Under the pieces are notes generated by a model. That model worked only from the letters and a program-made list of their open reading frames with translations. It was not told the origin of the DNA and ran no database searches. A stretch of 64,000 nucleotides of DNA from Pseudomonas sp. A34-9 (lineage in GTDB: Bacteria; Pseudomonadota; Gammaproteobacteria; Pseudomonadales; Pseudomonadaceae). The stretch is from assembly GCF_029543085.1 (NCBI RefSeq), contig NZ_CP119967.1, positions 894,501-958,500 on the forward strand. The letters run 5' to 3'. This document shows positions 6,503-15,622 of this stretch, one piece after another. Positions within the stretch are counted from its first letter, which is position 1. The number at the start of each line of letters is the position of its first letter. A program made the translations under genes and the position numbers.

Positions 6503-8398
6503 CTGCTGCAACTGACCACCCAAGCGTGCCAGTTCAACACTCGACGCTGCGGTCTCATCACTCGCCGCCGCCGTCTGCTCAGATACATCGCGTACGTTGA
6601 TGATGCTGCGGCTGATCTCTTCCGCCACGGCGCTCTGCTGCTCGGCAGCGGCGGCGATCTGCTGGTTCATTGACTGGATGTTCGACACCGTGCGGGTGAT
6701 GCTTTCCAGCGACAGGCCAGCCTTGCGGGTCAGGGCCACGCTGCTGTCGGTCAGGGCGCGGCTGTTGCTCATCACGGCCGAGACTTGCTGGGTGCCGTTC
6801 TGCAGACCGGCGACCAGGCCTTCGATTTCCTCGGTGGATTTCTGTGTGCGCTGAGCCAGACCACGAACTTCATCAGCAACCACGGCAAACCCACGACCGG
6901 CTTCACCGGCACGGGCCGCTTCAATCGCGGCGTTGAGCGCGAGCAGGTTGGTCTGTTCGGCCACGGCCTTGATCACGTCCATCACGCTGCCGATCTTATC
7001 GCTTTCCTGTTGCAGCACGCTCATGGCTTCGGTCGAACGCACCACTTCGCTGGCCAGACGTTCGATCTGCGCGATGGCTTCGTTTACGACTTTGTCGCCT
7101 TCGCGGGCTTCGCCGTCAGCGGCGGCAGCGGCTTGCGAGGCTTCTTCGGCATTGCGCGCGACTTCCTGCACGGTGGCAGTCATCTCGTGCATGGCGGTGG
7201 CGACCTGATCGGTCTCGACTTTCTGGCTGTTCACACCGGCGCTGGTCTGCTCGGTGACGGCCGACAGTTCCTCAGCAGCGCTAGCAATCTGGGTAACGCC
7301 GTCGCGGATGCCGCTGATCAAGTCGCGCAAGGTCACGCCCATGCGCGCGATGCCTTGTTGCAGTACGCCGAGTTCATCGCGGCGGGTGACAGTGACGTTC
7401 TGGGTCAGGTCGCCGCTGGCGATGCGCTCGACCACGGCCAGGGTTTCTTGCAGCGGACGGGTGATCTGACGGGTGATGATCACCGCCGCAATGATGCCCA
7501 CCAGCAGCGCCAGCAAGGTGCTGATCAACTGGAATGTCCGCGCCTGGGCGCTTTCAGCGTCACGACGATCGAGCTGGATCTGATACAGCTGCTCGCTCAG
7601 GGCGACGATGGTCGTGCCCTGATCGGTCATTTCCTTACGGGCCTGCACGGCGTCGGTGTTGGCGTTTTTATACGCCATCAACGCACTGCGGTAGTTGACC
7701 AATGCGCTTTCCAACTGACGCAAGGCGTCTTGCTGAGTGGTAGCGAAATGCACGTTCAGTGGCTTGAGGCTGGCGATGGCCGCGTCGAGTTGGCCGACAG
7801 CCTTCTGCTCGGTTTCGGCGTTGGTGGTGGCGGTGTAGCCGCGCACTTCGTAGCGCGCGAGGATGAACGCTTCCTTGGCGGCAGTGATCGCCTGGAACTG
7901 TTCGAAACGCTGCTCGCTCATGTCCATTTGCTGCACGCGTTTGCTGATCGATTCGATCAGGTTGTACGCGGTCTCTGCATTCACGCTCATGGTGTCGCGG
8001 GCGCTGTTGCCGGTGCGGTAGGCGTTGCGCATTTTGTTCAGCGACGTCTGGTATTCAGCGATGGTCGCGGCCTGCTCCTTGAGCAGTTTGACGTTTTCCG
8101 GGCTCTTGAAGCTATTGATCAGCTTCTGTTGTTGCGCGGCGAAGCTTTCCAGGGTGGTCTGCACATTCTGTGCAGCGGTTTCATCGCCATTGGTCAGCAT
8201 GTATTGCAGGCGCACCACGCGCAGCTTGGTCAGACCGGCATTGAGCTGGGTGATGTCGCTCATCCAGTTGCTGCGATCGATCAGGCCGCCGAGGCTGGTC
8301 CAGCCTGTCAGGGCCAGCACGCAGGTCAGGGCCAGCACCAGGCCGAAGCCCAGGCCCAGTTTCATGTTCACGCTGATGTTGCCGAACCAGCTATTCAT
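6479..8398 (-). CDS. Methyl-accepting chemotaxis protein with HBM-type (McpS-like) sensor region
   Basis: This 639-aa inner-membrane receptor passes ligand signals to CheA/CheW. TM1 is about residues 12-32. A helical periplasmic region of about 250 residues (35-285) is long enough for the two stacked four-helix bundles of an HBM domain, as in McpS, whose known ligands include TCA-cycle acids and acetate. TM2 is about 289-309, HAMP 310-363, then the cytoplasmic coiled coil whose tip includes [16 protein letters not shown] chose the ATG at 8398 (MNSWFGN) because GGAGG lies just upstream. A longer open frame to 8854 adds 152 residues with no resemblance to an MCP and overlaps the divergent phosphatase gene. 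The ligand cannot be told from the sequence. Confidence 0.92.
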   Translation of the reverse strand: MNSWFGNISVNMKLGLGFGLVLALTCVLALTGWTSLGGLIDRSNWMSDITQLNAGLTKLRVVRLQYMLTNGDETAAQNVQTTLESFAAQQQKLINSFKSPENVKLLKEQAATIAEYQTSLNKMRNAYRTGNSARDTMSVNAETAYNLIESISKRVQQMDMSEQRFEQFQAITAAKEAFILARYEVRGYTATTNAETEQKAVGQLDAAIASLKPLNVHFATTQQDALRQLESALVNYRSALMAYKNANTDAVQARKEMTDQGTTIVALSEQLYQIQLDRRDAESAQARTFQLISTLLALLVGIIAAVIITRQITRPLQETLAVVERIASGDLTQNVTVTRRDELGVLQQGIARMGVTLRDLISGIRDGVTQIASAAEELSAVTEQTSAGVNSQKVETDQVATAMHEMTATVQEVARNAEEASQAAAAADGEAREGDKVVNEAIAQIERLASEVVRSTEAMSVLQQESDKIGSVMDVIKAVAEQTNLLALNAAIEAARAGEAGRGFAVVADEVRGLAQRTQKSTEEIEGLVAGLQNGTQQVSAVMSNSRALTDSSVALTRKAGLSLESITRTVSNIQSMNQQIAAAAEQQSAVAEEISRSIINVRDVSEQTAAASDETAASSVELARLGGQLQQMVSHFRV

Positions 8399-8627
8399 CA
8401 AAAATCCTCCAGAAACGTTGGGTTTCTTGTCGTCGGTTAGGCTGGAAGATTGTTGTTTTTTTGAGCCAGCAAGGGTGTTAGCAGGTTTGTATCGGCCGCA
8501 AATCCGAGAGCTGAAAGGATTTTGTCCTACGGAATTTGTAACAACGGATCCCAAGACTTTTTTCACATGGGTTTCACTGGCTGCCCACGCCCGCCTCTGT
8601 ACCTTCACCGCATCGAATGAACCCGTG

Positions 8628-9323
8628 ATGCAGAGTGACGAGGCGGTTTTTGTGGAATTGAGACTGAGTCTGTTCGGCGTCAAACGCTCGATCGATCTGA
8701 GCTTTTTGGCGCGGTTTCGCAACACCTGGGTGGTGTTGGCGGCATCGGTATTGGTGATCCCCCTGACCCTGTGGTTGCTGGCGCCGGCGGCAGTGCCGGA
8801 CCTGGCCCACGGCAATGTCGCCGGTGCGCAAGCGTTGACGACCGGTTGGGCCAAGGGCGAGATGATCGTGCTGGTGCGTCATGTCGAGCGCTGCGATCAC
8901 TCCAAAGCCGCGTGCCTGAGTGGCAATGACGGCATCACCGATCGCTCGCGCGGTGTTGCGGTGGCGGTCGGTGCCCGGTTCGAGCAACTGGGCCTGAACA
9001 ACGCCGACATCTACAACAGCCCGTCGATGCGCACGGTGCAGACCGCCGGCTACATGTTCAACCATGCCGCCAGCGGCGACGACTGGCTGATCAACTGCCG
9101 GGGCCGCATGTTGCAGGATGCGCTGGCCCACAAGGTTGCCGGTCGCAATCTGGTCCTGGTGACCCACAGCGAATGCATGGCGCAAATCGAGAAAGACGTC
9201 AAAGTGCCGACCTCGGACATGGGTTACGGCTCGTCATTGTTTGTTTCCGCTGCCAGCCCGGCGGCTCCCAAGATGCTCGGCTTTATTGAAGCCTCCGACT
9301 GGCGCACGGTGAATACCCGATGA
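8628..9323 (+). CDS. Membrane-anchored histidine phosphatase family protein
   Basis: This 231-aa protein has one N-terminal membrane segment (about residues 25-48, [22 protein letters not shown]) followed by a histidine-phosphatase domain outside the membrane. The signature LVRHVERCD carries the phospho-accepting His, and VLVTHSECM supplies the second catalytic His. The domain resembles the branch that includes Ais/PmrG, which removes phosphate from LPS core heptose, but the substrate here is unknown. The start at ATG 8628 is uncertain since no clear ribosome site precedes it. Its stop overlaps the start of the PAP2 gene (ATGA), so the two are translationally coupled. Confidence 0.75.
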   Translation: MQSDEAVFVELRLSLFGVKRSIDLSFLARFRNTWVVLAASVLVIPLTLWLLAPAAVPDLAHGNVAGAQALTTGWAKGEMIVLVRHVERCDHSKAACLSGNDGITDRSRGVAVAVGARFEQLGLNNADIYNSPSMRTVQTAGYMFNHAASGDDWLINCRGRMLQDALAHKVAGRNLVLVTHSECMAQIEKDVKVPTSDMGYGSSLFVSAASPAAPKMLGFIEASDWRTVNTR

Positions 9324-10141
9324 AATCCCGCTTCTACGCTTATAACTTCGGCATTCCATTGGCCTGCGCGGTGCTGGTGTTCCTGATGTTCGACATGACC
9401 AAAATCGACATCGCCTTCAGCAACCTGCTGTTCGATCCGCTGACGCAGTCCTTCCCGCTCGACAAGATTCATTTCTTTGAAAAACTCACCCACAAATGGG
9501 CGCGGATCATTCCGAACTGGACGGCAGAAATCGCCCTGATCGGCGCGCTGCTATCGGTGTTCTGGCCATTGGTCAATCCGCACAAACGGCCGCGCCTCGG
9601 TGCGCTGCTGGAGCGCAGCAAAGTCGCGCCAGTGCTGCGATTTGCCGCCGATCACCGTAGGGATTTTCTGTTTGTGGTGGTCGCGTTTGCGGTTTGCACC
9701 GGAGTGATTCACTTCCTCAAATCCCACACCAGCGTTTACTGCCCGATCGAGACCACGCTGTACGGCGGGAAAATGGCCCACATTGAGTGGTACAGCAACT
9801 TCCAACTGTTCCATGAAGCTGGCAGTGGCCGGTGCTGGCCGGGTGGCCATGCGTCGGGCGGCTTCACCATGCTGGCGCTGTATTTCGTGGCGCGGCGCTA
9901 TCAATGGCGTTTTTCCAGTGCAATCTTGTGGGGCTCGCTGCTGCTGGGGTTCGTTTATGGCACTACTCGTGTCCTGCAAGGCTGGCACTACATGTCCCAC
10001 ACCTTCTGGGCCGGAATCTTCGTGTGGCTGGCGTGTTTGCTGACGGCGTTGGCCTTTTACGGACGCGCGCGGCTGGATCTGCCCGTGCTGAGCAAGCGCA
10101 CACAGAAAGCTTTCAGTGCTCAGCCAGAGGTTTCTCTCTGA
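9320..10141 (+). CDS. PAP2-family membrane phosphatase
   Basis: This 273-aa integral membrane protein has hydrophobic segments at about 10-28, 62-80, 110-128 and in the C-terminal third. PAP2 motif 2 appears as PGGHASGG and motif 3 as TRVLQGWHYMSH, giving the catalytic His pair and Arg; motif 1 is not obvious. Such enzymes remove phosphates from lipids such as undecaprenyl diphosphate, lipid A or phosphatidic acid at the periplasmic face. It shares four bases with the preceding histidine-phosphatase gene. With the convergent ArnT-like gene this suggests envelope lipid or LPS modification, but the substrate is inferred only. Confidence 0.85.
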   Translation: MKSRFYAYNFGIPLACAVLVFLMFDMTKIDIAFSNLLFDPLTQSFPLDKIHFFEKLTHKWARIIPNWTAEIALIGALLSVFWPLVNPHKRPRLGALLERSKVAPVLRFAADHRRDFLFVVVAFAVCTGVIHFLKSHTSVYCPIETTLYGGKMAHIEWYSNFQLFHEAGSGRCWPGGHASGGFTMLALYFVARRYQWRFSSAILWGSLLLGFVYGTTRVLQGWHYMSHTFWAGIFVWLACLLTALAFYGRARLDLPVLSKRTQKAFSAQPEVSL

Positions 10142-10159
10142 ACCCGTCAGGATGAAATG

Positions 10160-10190
10160 AAAAAACCGCCAATCATCGGCGGTTTTTTTT
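10160..10190. terminator. Bidirectional terminator between PAP2 and GT39 genes
   Basis: ACCGCC and GGCGGT pair around AATCATC with an A6 run on the left and T8 on the right. It ends both convergent genes. Confidence 0.9.
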
Positions 10191-10207
10191 ATGCGGCTGC
10201 GCAGGCC

Positions 10208-11647
10208 TCAATAGCCGACGAAGTAATACGCCTGACGCCCGACCATCATCGTTTTAAGCACTTTCAAGGGAGGCGCGGGTTGGCTGTCGCCGGCCATCAC
10301 CACGACATGGGATGGCGAGGCCGCGAGGAAATCGCGCAACTGCACTTCGGTATCCAGCCCTTTGAGTACTTGCTGGGTGTAGAAGACCGTGGCGCCACCG
10401 ACCCGCTCGTTGGCCTGAAACAGCGCGACTTGATGCCCGGCGGTTTGCAGCGTCTGGATCTCTGCGCTCAATGGCAGGAACGAAAGCTTCTTGTCGGCGT
10501 GGGGCAGTGCCCATTGCGCGGCGGCGAGGTAACTGCCGATCACCAGCGTGAGTACGGCCATTGCCAGTGTCTGTCGATGACGGGCGATTCTGCCGACGAA
10601 TCCATTGCCTGATTCGTACTGCTTCAAGCGCTCGAACAACACCCCCGCATACTCCGCCGCGATCACCGCCGCGGCCGGCGTCATCGACATCAGATACACC
10701 GTGCGTTTGCTCGACGCCAACGTCAGCATGATGAACTGCGCAACGATCCACAGGCTGAAAAACAGCAAGTAACGGTTGGCCTTCAATTGGCTACGGAAAT
10801 GCCAGAGCCCCAAGTACACCAGAATATTCCACGGCAGGAAGGCTTCCGGCAGTTTGGCCAGGTAGTAATAGAACGGTTCATAGTGCCCTGCCTCGACGAA
10901 CGATCCGCTGAAGCGTCCGACGCTGTTGGTCAATAGCACTTCTCTGACGGCTTGTGCGCCGCCGTGCTGGAAGAGGATGACGAGCCAGATCAGCAGCGGA
11001 ATCAAACCGACCAGGGTCAGTAAGCCCGGTCGCAGCCAATCGGCGATTTTCAGGCGCCGGTCCATCAGGTTGTCAGCCAGCAGATAGGCAAAAATCACCA
11101 CCCCCGGCATGGCCAGCCCCAGCACACCCTTGCTCAACGTGGCGATGGCAATCCCGACGACAAACAACAGCGAGTTGCCAAGTGTCGATGCCCGTTGCGC
11201 CTGGAAAAAGGCCAGCAGCGCCGTGGTCACGCCGAGGGCGAGCAACGCATCCTCACCGACCCCGCGCACATTGCTCCAGTAACTGGCCATGGTCGCGAGC
11301 AGAATGCCTGCGGTCCAGGCAATCATTTTTGGCCGTTCGAAACGCCGCAACATGCCGTACAGCAGCATCACGCTGAGCAACCCGGCCACCGCTGAGGCCA
11401 GCCGCACGGCCCACGGTGAAACACCGAACACGCGCATCGCGCCAGCATCCAGCCACAGACTCAACGGTGGTTTTTCCAGAAACGGTTCGCCGAACAGACG
11501 AGGCGTGACCCAGTCATCGTCCAGATGCATCTCCATGGCGATGCCGGCGACGCGGGCCTCGGTGGAGCCTTGCAATTGATGGTTGCCCAGCGCGAAGAAA
11601 AACAGCAGGGCGGCAAGCAGAAACAGCGAAGTGACGGCACGCGACAT
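10208..11647 (-). CDS. ArnT-like glycosyltransferase, GT39 (PMT) family
   Basis: This 479-aa polytopic membrane protein has about ten hydrophobic segments. The N-terminal part has the GT39 layout: a first membrane helix, then HQLQGSTEARVAGIAMEM with the acidic residue typical of the active-site loop, and FGEPFLEKPPLSLWLDA, matching the EKPPL signature of ArnT and related lipid-linked sugar transferases. It most likely transfers a sugar from a polyprenyl-phosphate donor at the periplasmic face. True ArnT is longer (about 550 aa) and sits in an arn operon, which is absent here, so the acceptor is unknown. ATG 11647 starts MSRAVTSLFLL; an upstream in-frame ATG adds 13 non-hydrophobic residues. 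Confidence 0.85.
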   Translation of the reverse strand: MSRAVTSLFLLAALLFFFALGNHQLQGSTEARVAGIAMEMHLDDDWVTPRLFGEPFLEKPPLSLWLDAGAMRVFGVSPWAVRLASAVAGLLSVMLLYGMLRRFERPKMIAWTAGILLATMASYWSNVRGVGEDALLALGVTTALLAFFQAQRASTLGNSLLFVVGIAIATLSKGVLGLAMPGVVIFAYLLADNLMDRRLKIADWLRPGLLTLVGLIPLLIWLVILFQHGGAQAVREVLLTNSVGRFSGSFVEAGHYEPFYYYLAKLPEAFLPWNILVYLGLWHFRSQLKANRYLLFFSLWIVAQFIMLTLASSKRTVYLMSMTPAAAVIAAEYAGVLFERLKQYESGNGFVGRIARHRQTLAMAVLTLVIGSYLAAAQWALPHADKKLSFLPLSAEIQTLQTAGHQVALFQANERVGGATVFYTQQVLKGLDTEVQLRDFLAASPSHVVVMAGDSQPAPPLKVLKTMMVGRQAYYFVGY

Positions 11648-11716
11648 AGGGTTCAGGCAACCGGAAGGGGCGGGAGGCCTGAGCATACGACGGCAATCCT
11701 TAACGAATTGTGAAAC

Positions 11717-12304
11717 TCACGCCAATGGTTTCGACCAGCGCTTCTCCGGTGTTTCGAACCTTGAATTGACCAGGGCCGTCAGCACGTGATCCTGCCAGCG
11801 TCCGGCAATGTTCAGATACGCTTTGGCGTAGCCCTCGCGCTCGAAGCCCAGGCGCTCAAGCAAGCGAGCGCTGCGCTCATTGCCTGGAATGTAGTTGGCC
11901 ATGATCCGGTGCAGGTTCTGGGAGTCGAACATGTAAGCAATGCCAGCCTCCAGGGCTTCGTGCATCAAGCCTTGCCCCTGTCGGGAGGCGTCGATGTGAT
12001 AGCCCAGATAGCACGCCTGAAAGGCCCCGCGAATAATGCCGCTGAAGTTGCACGCGCCGATCATTTGCTGGCCATCCGGCGTCAGCAGGGCGAAATGCAT
12101 GGCCAGCCCGGCTTCGAATGCACTGGCTTGCACATCGAGGCGGCGGCGAATCTGCGCGCTGGAAAAATATTCGGTGGTGCGGATCGGCGACCAGGGCGCG
12201 AGGTGGCGCTGGTTACGCAGGTAGAACTCGCTTTCAAGGTCGGCCTGATCCGGAGCGAGTATCGCGAGCGACAAGCGTTGGCAGGGCAGGGTCAACAGCG
12301 GCAT
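11717..12304 (-). CDS. GNAT family N-acetyltransferase, RimJ/RimL-like
   Basis: This 195-aa cytosolic acetyltransferase has the RimJ-type arrangement. An N-terminal substrate region (RNQRHLAPWSP) is followed by a beta-strand stretch ending GYHIDASRQGQGLMHEAL, the acetyl-CoA pyrophosphate loop, and then NLHRIMANYIPGNERSARLLERLGFEREGYAK. RimJ acetylates the N-terminal alanine of ribosomal protein S5, but relatives have varied targets. ATG 12304 has GGAG eight bases upstream and fits the family N-terminus (MPLLTLP-RL). It is followed by the GT39 gene 69 bases downstream on the same strand. Confidence 0.85.
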   Translation of the reverse strand: MPLLTLPCQRLSLAILAPDQADLESEFYLRNQRHLAPWSPIRTTEYFSSAQIRRRLDVQASAFEAGLAMHFALLTPDGQQMIGACNFSGIIRGAFQACYLGYHIDASRQGQGLMHEALEAGIAYMFDSQNLHRIMANYIPGNERSARLLERLGFEREGYAKAYLNIAGRWQDHVLTALVNSRFETPEKRWSKPLA

Positions 12305-12395
12305 CGGGCGCTCCGGAATGGGGGATCTTCCGGCAGCGTCGCGCAATCAGCCGGGTCACGGCAAGTCGTGGCGCAGAAGGGGCTTTGTTTCAGGC

Positions 12396-12421
12396 AAAAA
12401 AAAGCCCGCAGGAGCGCGGGC
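12396..12421 (-). terminator. Intrinsic terminator of the DUF6124-like gene
   Basis: On the minus strand GCCCGC-GCTCCT-GCGGGC is followed by a T8 run. It lies about 130 bases beyond the stop at 12553 and before the GNAT gene. Confidence 0.8.
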
Positions 12422-12552
12422 GAACCGTAGTTTCTTGAATGAGCGAGCGGACTGTACAAGGGTTGGCCACGCAGCTGCAGTGAAGAAAAATTCATCTCGA
12501 TGGGCGGCTCCAATGCAGTCCGATGCGCAACCGAACGCCGGGTTTTCGCCGA

Positions 12553-12927
12553 TCAATGGCGGGTTTCAGGCCCGGTAGTGTTCTGCGGTTTCTGCGGATC
12601 AAGATTGTCCCGTGCCCGACAGACGAGGATCTCGGCCAGTGCGCTCAATTGCTTCATGGCCACCGCCACATGGCGTTTGGAACCGTCGAACTCATCGGCA
12701 AAATTTGCGCTGATGGCCGTCAGAGAATCAAGGATCTCGCTGGCGTGGGTAAGCAGGGTCAGTGTGTCGACATCGTCGCGCACCCTGATGAGCTGATTGA
12801 GGGGAACGGCACGCCGCCGCTTCATCGCCTCGGTGCGTGCGTGGGGGGGCGACTGGGGTTGAGTACTGGTCGTCGGCGCATCGGAAGGTGCCGAACCAAC
12901 CAGCGAAAGTCGGGTGATTTTCTTCAT
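12553..12927 (-). CDS. DUF6124-like hypothetical protein
   Basis: This 124-aa protein has a variable Pro/Thr-rich N-terminal half and a C-terminal helical stretch: TLTLLTHASEILDSLTAISANFADEFDGSKRHVAVAMKQLSALAEILV, then RARDNLDP. The order of landmarks (LLTHA-E-L, F-G-S-R, A-D-LDP) parallels the DUF6124 protein at 213-596, so I place it in or near that family. ATG 12927 has GGAGC upstream; a longer frame from 12951 lacks a ribosome site. No membrane segment or known catalytic motif. Function unknown. Confidence 0.7.
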   Translation of the reverse strand: MKKITRLSLVGSAPSDAPTTSTQPQSPPHARTEAMKRRRAVPLNQLIRVRDDVDTLTLLTHASEILDSLTAISANFADEFDGSKRHVAVAMKQLSALAEILVCRARDNLDPQKPQNTTGPETRH

Positions 12928-13209
12928 GACGTAGCTCCGTGGAGTGAACATTCACTTCAATTGCGGCTGCCAAACCGTCCGCTGGTTGGCAGTGGTCGTG
13001 GAGCGTAACGCCCTCAGGAACTGTTCACCAGTTCATCAAAGTCGACGCGTGTTGCGGGAATTTTCCTAGGACGTTCGATGTAGGGTATTGAGCCTGGGTG
13101 TTGGCAACGTCGGATATTCGATCCTTCAGGGAACGTTTTACATAATTCTCACCTGAGTTTTGCCATGATTGTTGCCGTTATCTCATTGGCCCGAGCGAGT
13201 GATTCCGTC

Positions 13210-14250
13210 ATGAATGTGAGCGTTCTCTACGCTTTGGTTGCGGCAGCGTTGTTTGGCGCCAGTACGCCACTCGCCAAGCTGTTGGGGGTACAGATTTCAC
13301 CGATTCTATTGGCCGGGTTGCTCTACCTGGGCAGCGGGCTGGGTTTGACCGTCCTGCGTTTTGCCCGCGATCGAGGCTGGCAGCGTTCCGGACTCGGCAC
13401 CGGCGAATGGCCGTGGCTGCTCGGAGCCATCGGCTTCGGCGGTGTGCTGGCGCCGGTGGCATTGATGTTCGGTTTGACCAGAACATCCGGCGCGAGCGCG
13501 TCACTGATGCTCAATCTGGAGTCAGTGCTCACGGCGCTGCTGGCGTGGCTAGTGTTCAAGGAAAACGCCGATCGGCGAATCGTGATCGGCATGCTCGCCA
13601 TCGTGGCCGGTGGTGTGGTGTTGTCATGGCCGGAAGAAGCCGTATCGGCGCAAGACTGGACAGGGTCGCTGGCCGTCGCCTTCGCCTGCTTTTGCTGGGC
13701 CATCGACAACAACCTGACACGTAAGGTCTCGGCCTCGGATGCCCTGTTTATCGCGGGCAGCAAAGGTCTTGTGGCGGGGGTGGTCAACTGCGGCCTCGCC
13801 TTGTTCATCGGCAAACAACTGCCCGCAGCCGCCTCGCTGGTGCCCATCCTGCTGGTCGGGTTTCTCGGTTACGGCGTCAGCCTGGTGATGTTAGTCCTCG
13901 CCCTGCGCGGGCTGGGCAGTGCGCGCACTGGCGCGTACTTTTCCACTGCGCCGTTTCTCGGCGCAGGTATCTCGATTCTGCTGCTGGGTGAATCGGTATC
14001 GCTGATGTTCCTGCTCGCTGCCGCATTAATGGCCGTGGGGGTATGGATTCATCTGATGGAGAACCATATCCACGAGCATCAGCACGAACGGCTCGAGCAC
14101 GATCATCGCCACACACACGATGAGCATCACCAGCATACGCACGGGTTTGACTGGGATGGAACGGAGCCGCACAGCCATCCGCATGTGCATACGCCGATGC
14201 GGCATCGGCATGCGCATTTTCCGGATATTCATCACCGGCATGAGCACTGA
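13210..14250 (+). CDS. EamA/DMT-family transporter with a histidine-rich C-terminal tail
   Basis: This 346-aa inner-membrane exporter has ten predicted membrane segments in two EamA repeats (about residues 5-135 and 150-280). GASTPLAKLLG opens the first repeat, as usual for drug/metabolite transporters. The last roughly 65 residues are cytoplasmic and extremely rich in His (HIHEHQHERLEHDHRHTH and later HSHPHVHTPMRHRHAH), which is not part of the standard fold and resembles metal-binding tails of zinc, nickel or cobalt transporters. The ATG at 13210 directly precedes the first helix; an upstream frame from 13165 adds 15 residues. No metal-resistance neighbours are present, so a metal substrate is only a suggestion. 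Confidence 0.85.
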   Translation: MNVSVLYALVAAALFGASTPLAKLLGVQISPILLAGLLYLGSGLGLTVLRFARDRGWQRSGLGTGEWPWLLGAIGFGGVLAPVALMFGLTRTSGASASLMLNLESVLTALLAWLVFKENADRRIVIGMLAIVAGGVVLSWPEEAVSAQDWTGSLAVAFACFCWAIDNNLTRKVSASDALFIAGSKGLVAGVVNCGLALFIGKQLPAAASLVPILLVGFLGYGVSLVMLVLALRGLGSARTGAYFSTAPFLGAGISILLLGESVSLMFLLAAALMAVGVWIHLMENHIHEHQHERLEHDHRHTHDEHHQHTHGFDWDGTEPHSHPHVHTPMRHRHAHFPDIHHRHEH

Positions 14251-14333
14251 TCGAATGTCAGAGATCTGGCGAATGATGTCGCTGTGATATCATTTTTTTG
14301 TCAGTTTCTTCAGTCTTTCATTTGAGTCATTTC

Positions 14334-14960
14334 ATGAAACCTTTTTTCCTGCTGCCCCTTGTGACCCTCTTTTCTGCTGTCAGCGTTGCCGCTGCACCTT
14401 CACCGGTGGCGTCGTTTGCCGCTTGTGACGATCACTCACTGGCCGTTGTGCAATCACCTTTGATCAAGGATCTGGTGCCGAACTCTATCGAGAATGGCCA
14501 GATCAAATTGTCCGGCGGCACCAAGAGCGACATGGGCCAGCGCTGGATGTTTGCCAAACCGGTCGAGATCGATGGCATGTCATTGACCGGCTTTTACGCC
14601 GAAGACATGGACCTGATGGGCACGCGCATCATCAGTTGGGGCTTCTACGCCAAGCAGACGCCGAATGAACTCCACACCCAACTGGAAAAAGCGGGCGGAC
14701 CACGCCTGGACAAGTCGCAGGGCCTCTACGCTCGCGCGGAAATCTGGTCCCATGGCAAATCCAGCTGGCAGCCGGAAGATCCTGCTGCCACTGCCGGTAA
14801 GCTGGTGACAGACAGTGCCGAGCGTGTGTTTTTGATCGAGCCGGCTCCGGAAGAGCTGAGCTCTGGGAGTAAGGGGATGTTTACCTGCTCGATTCAGGGC
14901 AAGGTTAATGAGGCGATGCTTAAGTCCAGTCGTCCGGATTTGGTTGGGGTTGCTCGTTGA
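14334..14960 (+). CDS. Hypothetical exported protein
   Basis: This 208-aa protein has a clear Sec signal peptide: MKPFFLLPLVTLFSAVSVAAA, with probable cleavage after AAA-PS. The mature part has two cysteines (in FAACDDHS and MFTCSIQG) that could form a disulfide. It mentions no known catalytic motif. I do not recognise the family. ATG 14334 is chosen because it starts the signal peptide; an in-frame start at 14298 would put 12 odd residues in front. It is monocistronic, with its own terminator at 14983-15011. Confidence 0.75.
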   Translation: MKPFFLLPLVTLFSAVSVAAAPSPVASFAACDDHSLAVVQSPLIKDLVPNSIENGQIKLSGGTKSDMGQRWMFAKPVEIDGMSLTGFYAEDMDLMGTRIISWGFYAKQTPNELHTQLEKAGGPRLDKSQGLYARAEIWSHGKSSWQPEDPAATAGKLVTDSAERVFLIEPAPEELSSGSKGMFTCSIQGKVNEAMLKSSRPDLVGVAR

Positions 14961-14982
14961 TTGTTGAGGAGTGCCGGTATGG

Positions 14983-15011
14983 AAAAGGACGACATTAGGT
15001 CGTCCTTTTTT
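14983..15011 (+). terminator. Intrinsic terminator of the exported-protein gene
   Basis: AAAAGGACGAC and GTCGTCCTTTT pair around ATTAG and end in a T6 run. Confidence 0.85.
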
Positions 15012-15099
15012 GTGGGTGGGCAGGGCATCGCTGGGGTTATCGAGCCTATCGATTGCAGGCTGCGGTCTTGTGTGTCCGGTTTGGCTGATGCCCAGATGC

Positions 15100-15128
15100 A
15101 ACAAAGCCCGCACTTGGCGGGCTTTGTT
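15100..15128 (-). terminator. ssrA: Terminator of the tmRNA gene
   Basis: AACAAAGCCCGC (15100-15111) pairs with GCGGGCTTTGTT (15117-15128) around five bases, 10 bases beyond the CCA end of the tmRNA on the minus strand. Confidence 0.75.
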
Positions 15129-15137
15129 GTTGAGAGT

Positions 15138-15526
15138 TGGTGGAGCCGGGGGGATTTGAACCCCCGTCCGCCAGTACTCCGCTGTCGGTACTACATGCGT
15201 AGCCGTGTCTATTAAGTTAACCCTCAGCGACCCGACGGGCAGGGTGCTTTGGGCGAGTTGTGTAAGTTTTAGCCGCTTCGTCCACAACGTACTGCACGGC
15301 GATTCTGTTCTATATGACAATCATTTTGGGTTTACAGACATCCCCTGATGATTGCTGGACCCGAAGGTACCAGGAGCATTGTCAGCTGCAATTAAGCAGC
15401 GAGAGCAACACCGTATTGGTCGTCATTGGCAACTATAAGTAGTTGCAACAGTGGATTTACGACTTCTGTTACCAAGTCGGCATGCACCTAAAGTTTCGCA
15501 ACCGGCGTCGAATCCTAAACGGCCCC
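15138..15526 (-). ncRNA. ssrA: tmRNA (transfer-messenger RNA)
   Basis: On the minus strand the RNA starts GGGGCCGTTTAGGATTCGAC at 15526 and ends in GGCTCCACCA at 15138, 389 nt. The two ends form the alanine-tRNA-like domain, with a GTTCAAATC T-arm equivalent near the 3' end. The internal reading frame (15430 down to 15392) encodes the degradation tag ANDDQYGVALAA followed by TAA; the Ala-Leu-Ala-Ala end is the ClpXP recognition signal. tmRNA rescues ribosomes stalled on broken mRNA together with SmpB, whose gene is 9 kb away at 24761. The open frames crossing this region are artefacts. Confidence 0.97.
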
Positions 15527-15592
15527 GAACTCATTGCTCAGTACATCTGTTTGAGCAACAAGCCTGCGCAGTGTACGCCAATCGGCCCGCAA

Positions 15593-15612
15593 GGCCAACC
15601 CGAAGGTTGGCC
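15593..15612 (-). terminator. Hairpin after the small exported-protein gene
   Basis: GGCCAACC-CGAA-GGTTGGCC is a perfect 8-bp stem with a stable tetraloop, 10 bases past the stop at 15623. There is no good U-run, so termination may be incomplete. Confidence 0.5.
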
Positions 15613-15622
15613 GGGACGCTGA

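Noticed and set aside
6785..8440. 551-codon open frame antisense to the MCP gene
   Set aside because: The product is a Gly/His/Val-rich reverse image of MCP helices, not a protein family.
8399..8854. 152-residue N-terminal extension of the MCP
   Set aside because: A ribosome site and a normal MCP start are at 8398, and the extension overlaps the divergent phosphatase gene.
14580..15320. 246-codon frame across the exported-protein gene and tmRNA
   Set aside because: It is antisense to a signal-peptide gene and runs through the tmRNA; a known type of annotation artefact.
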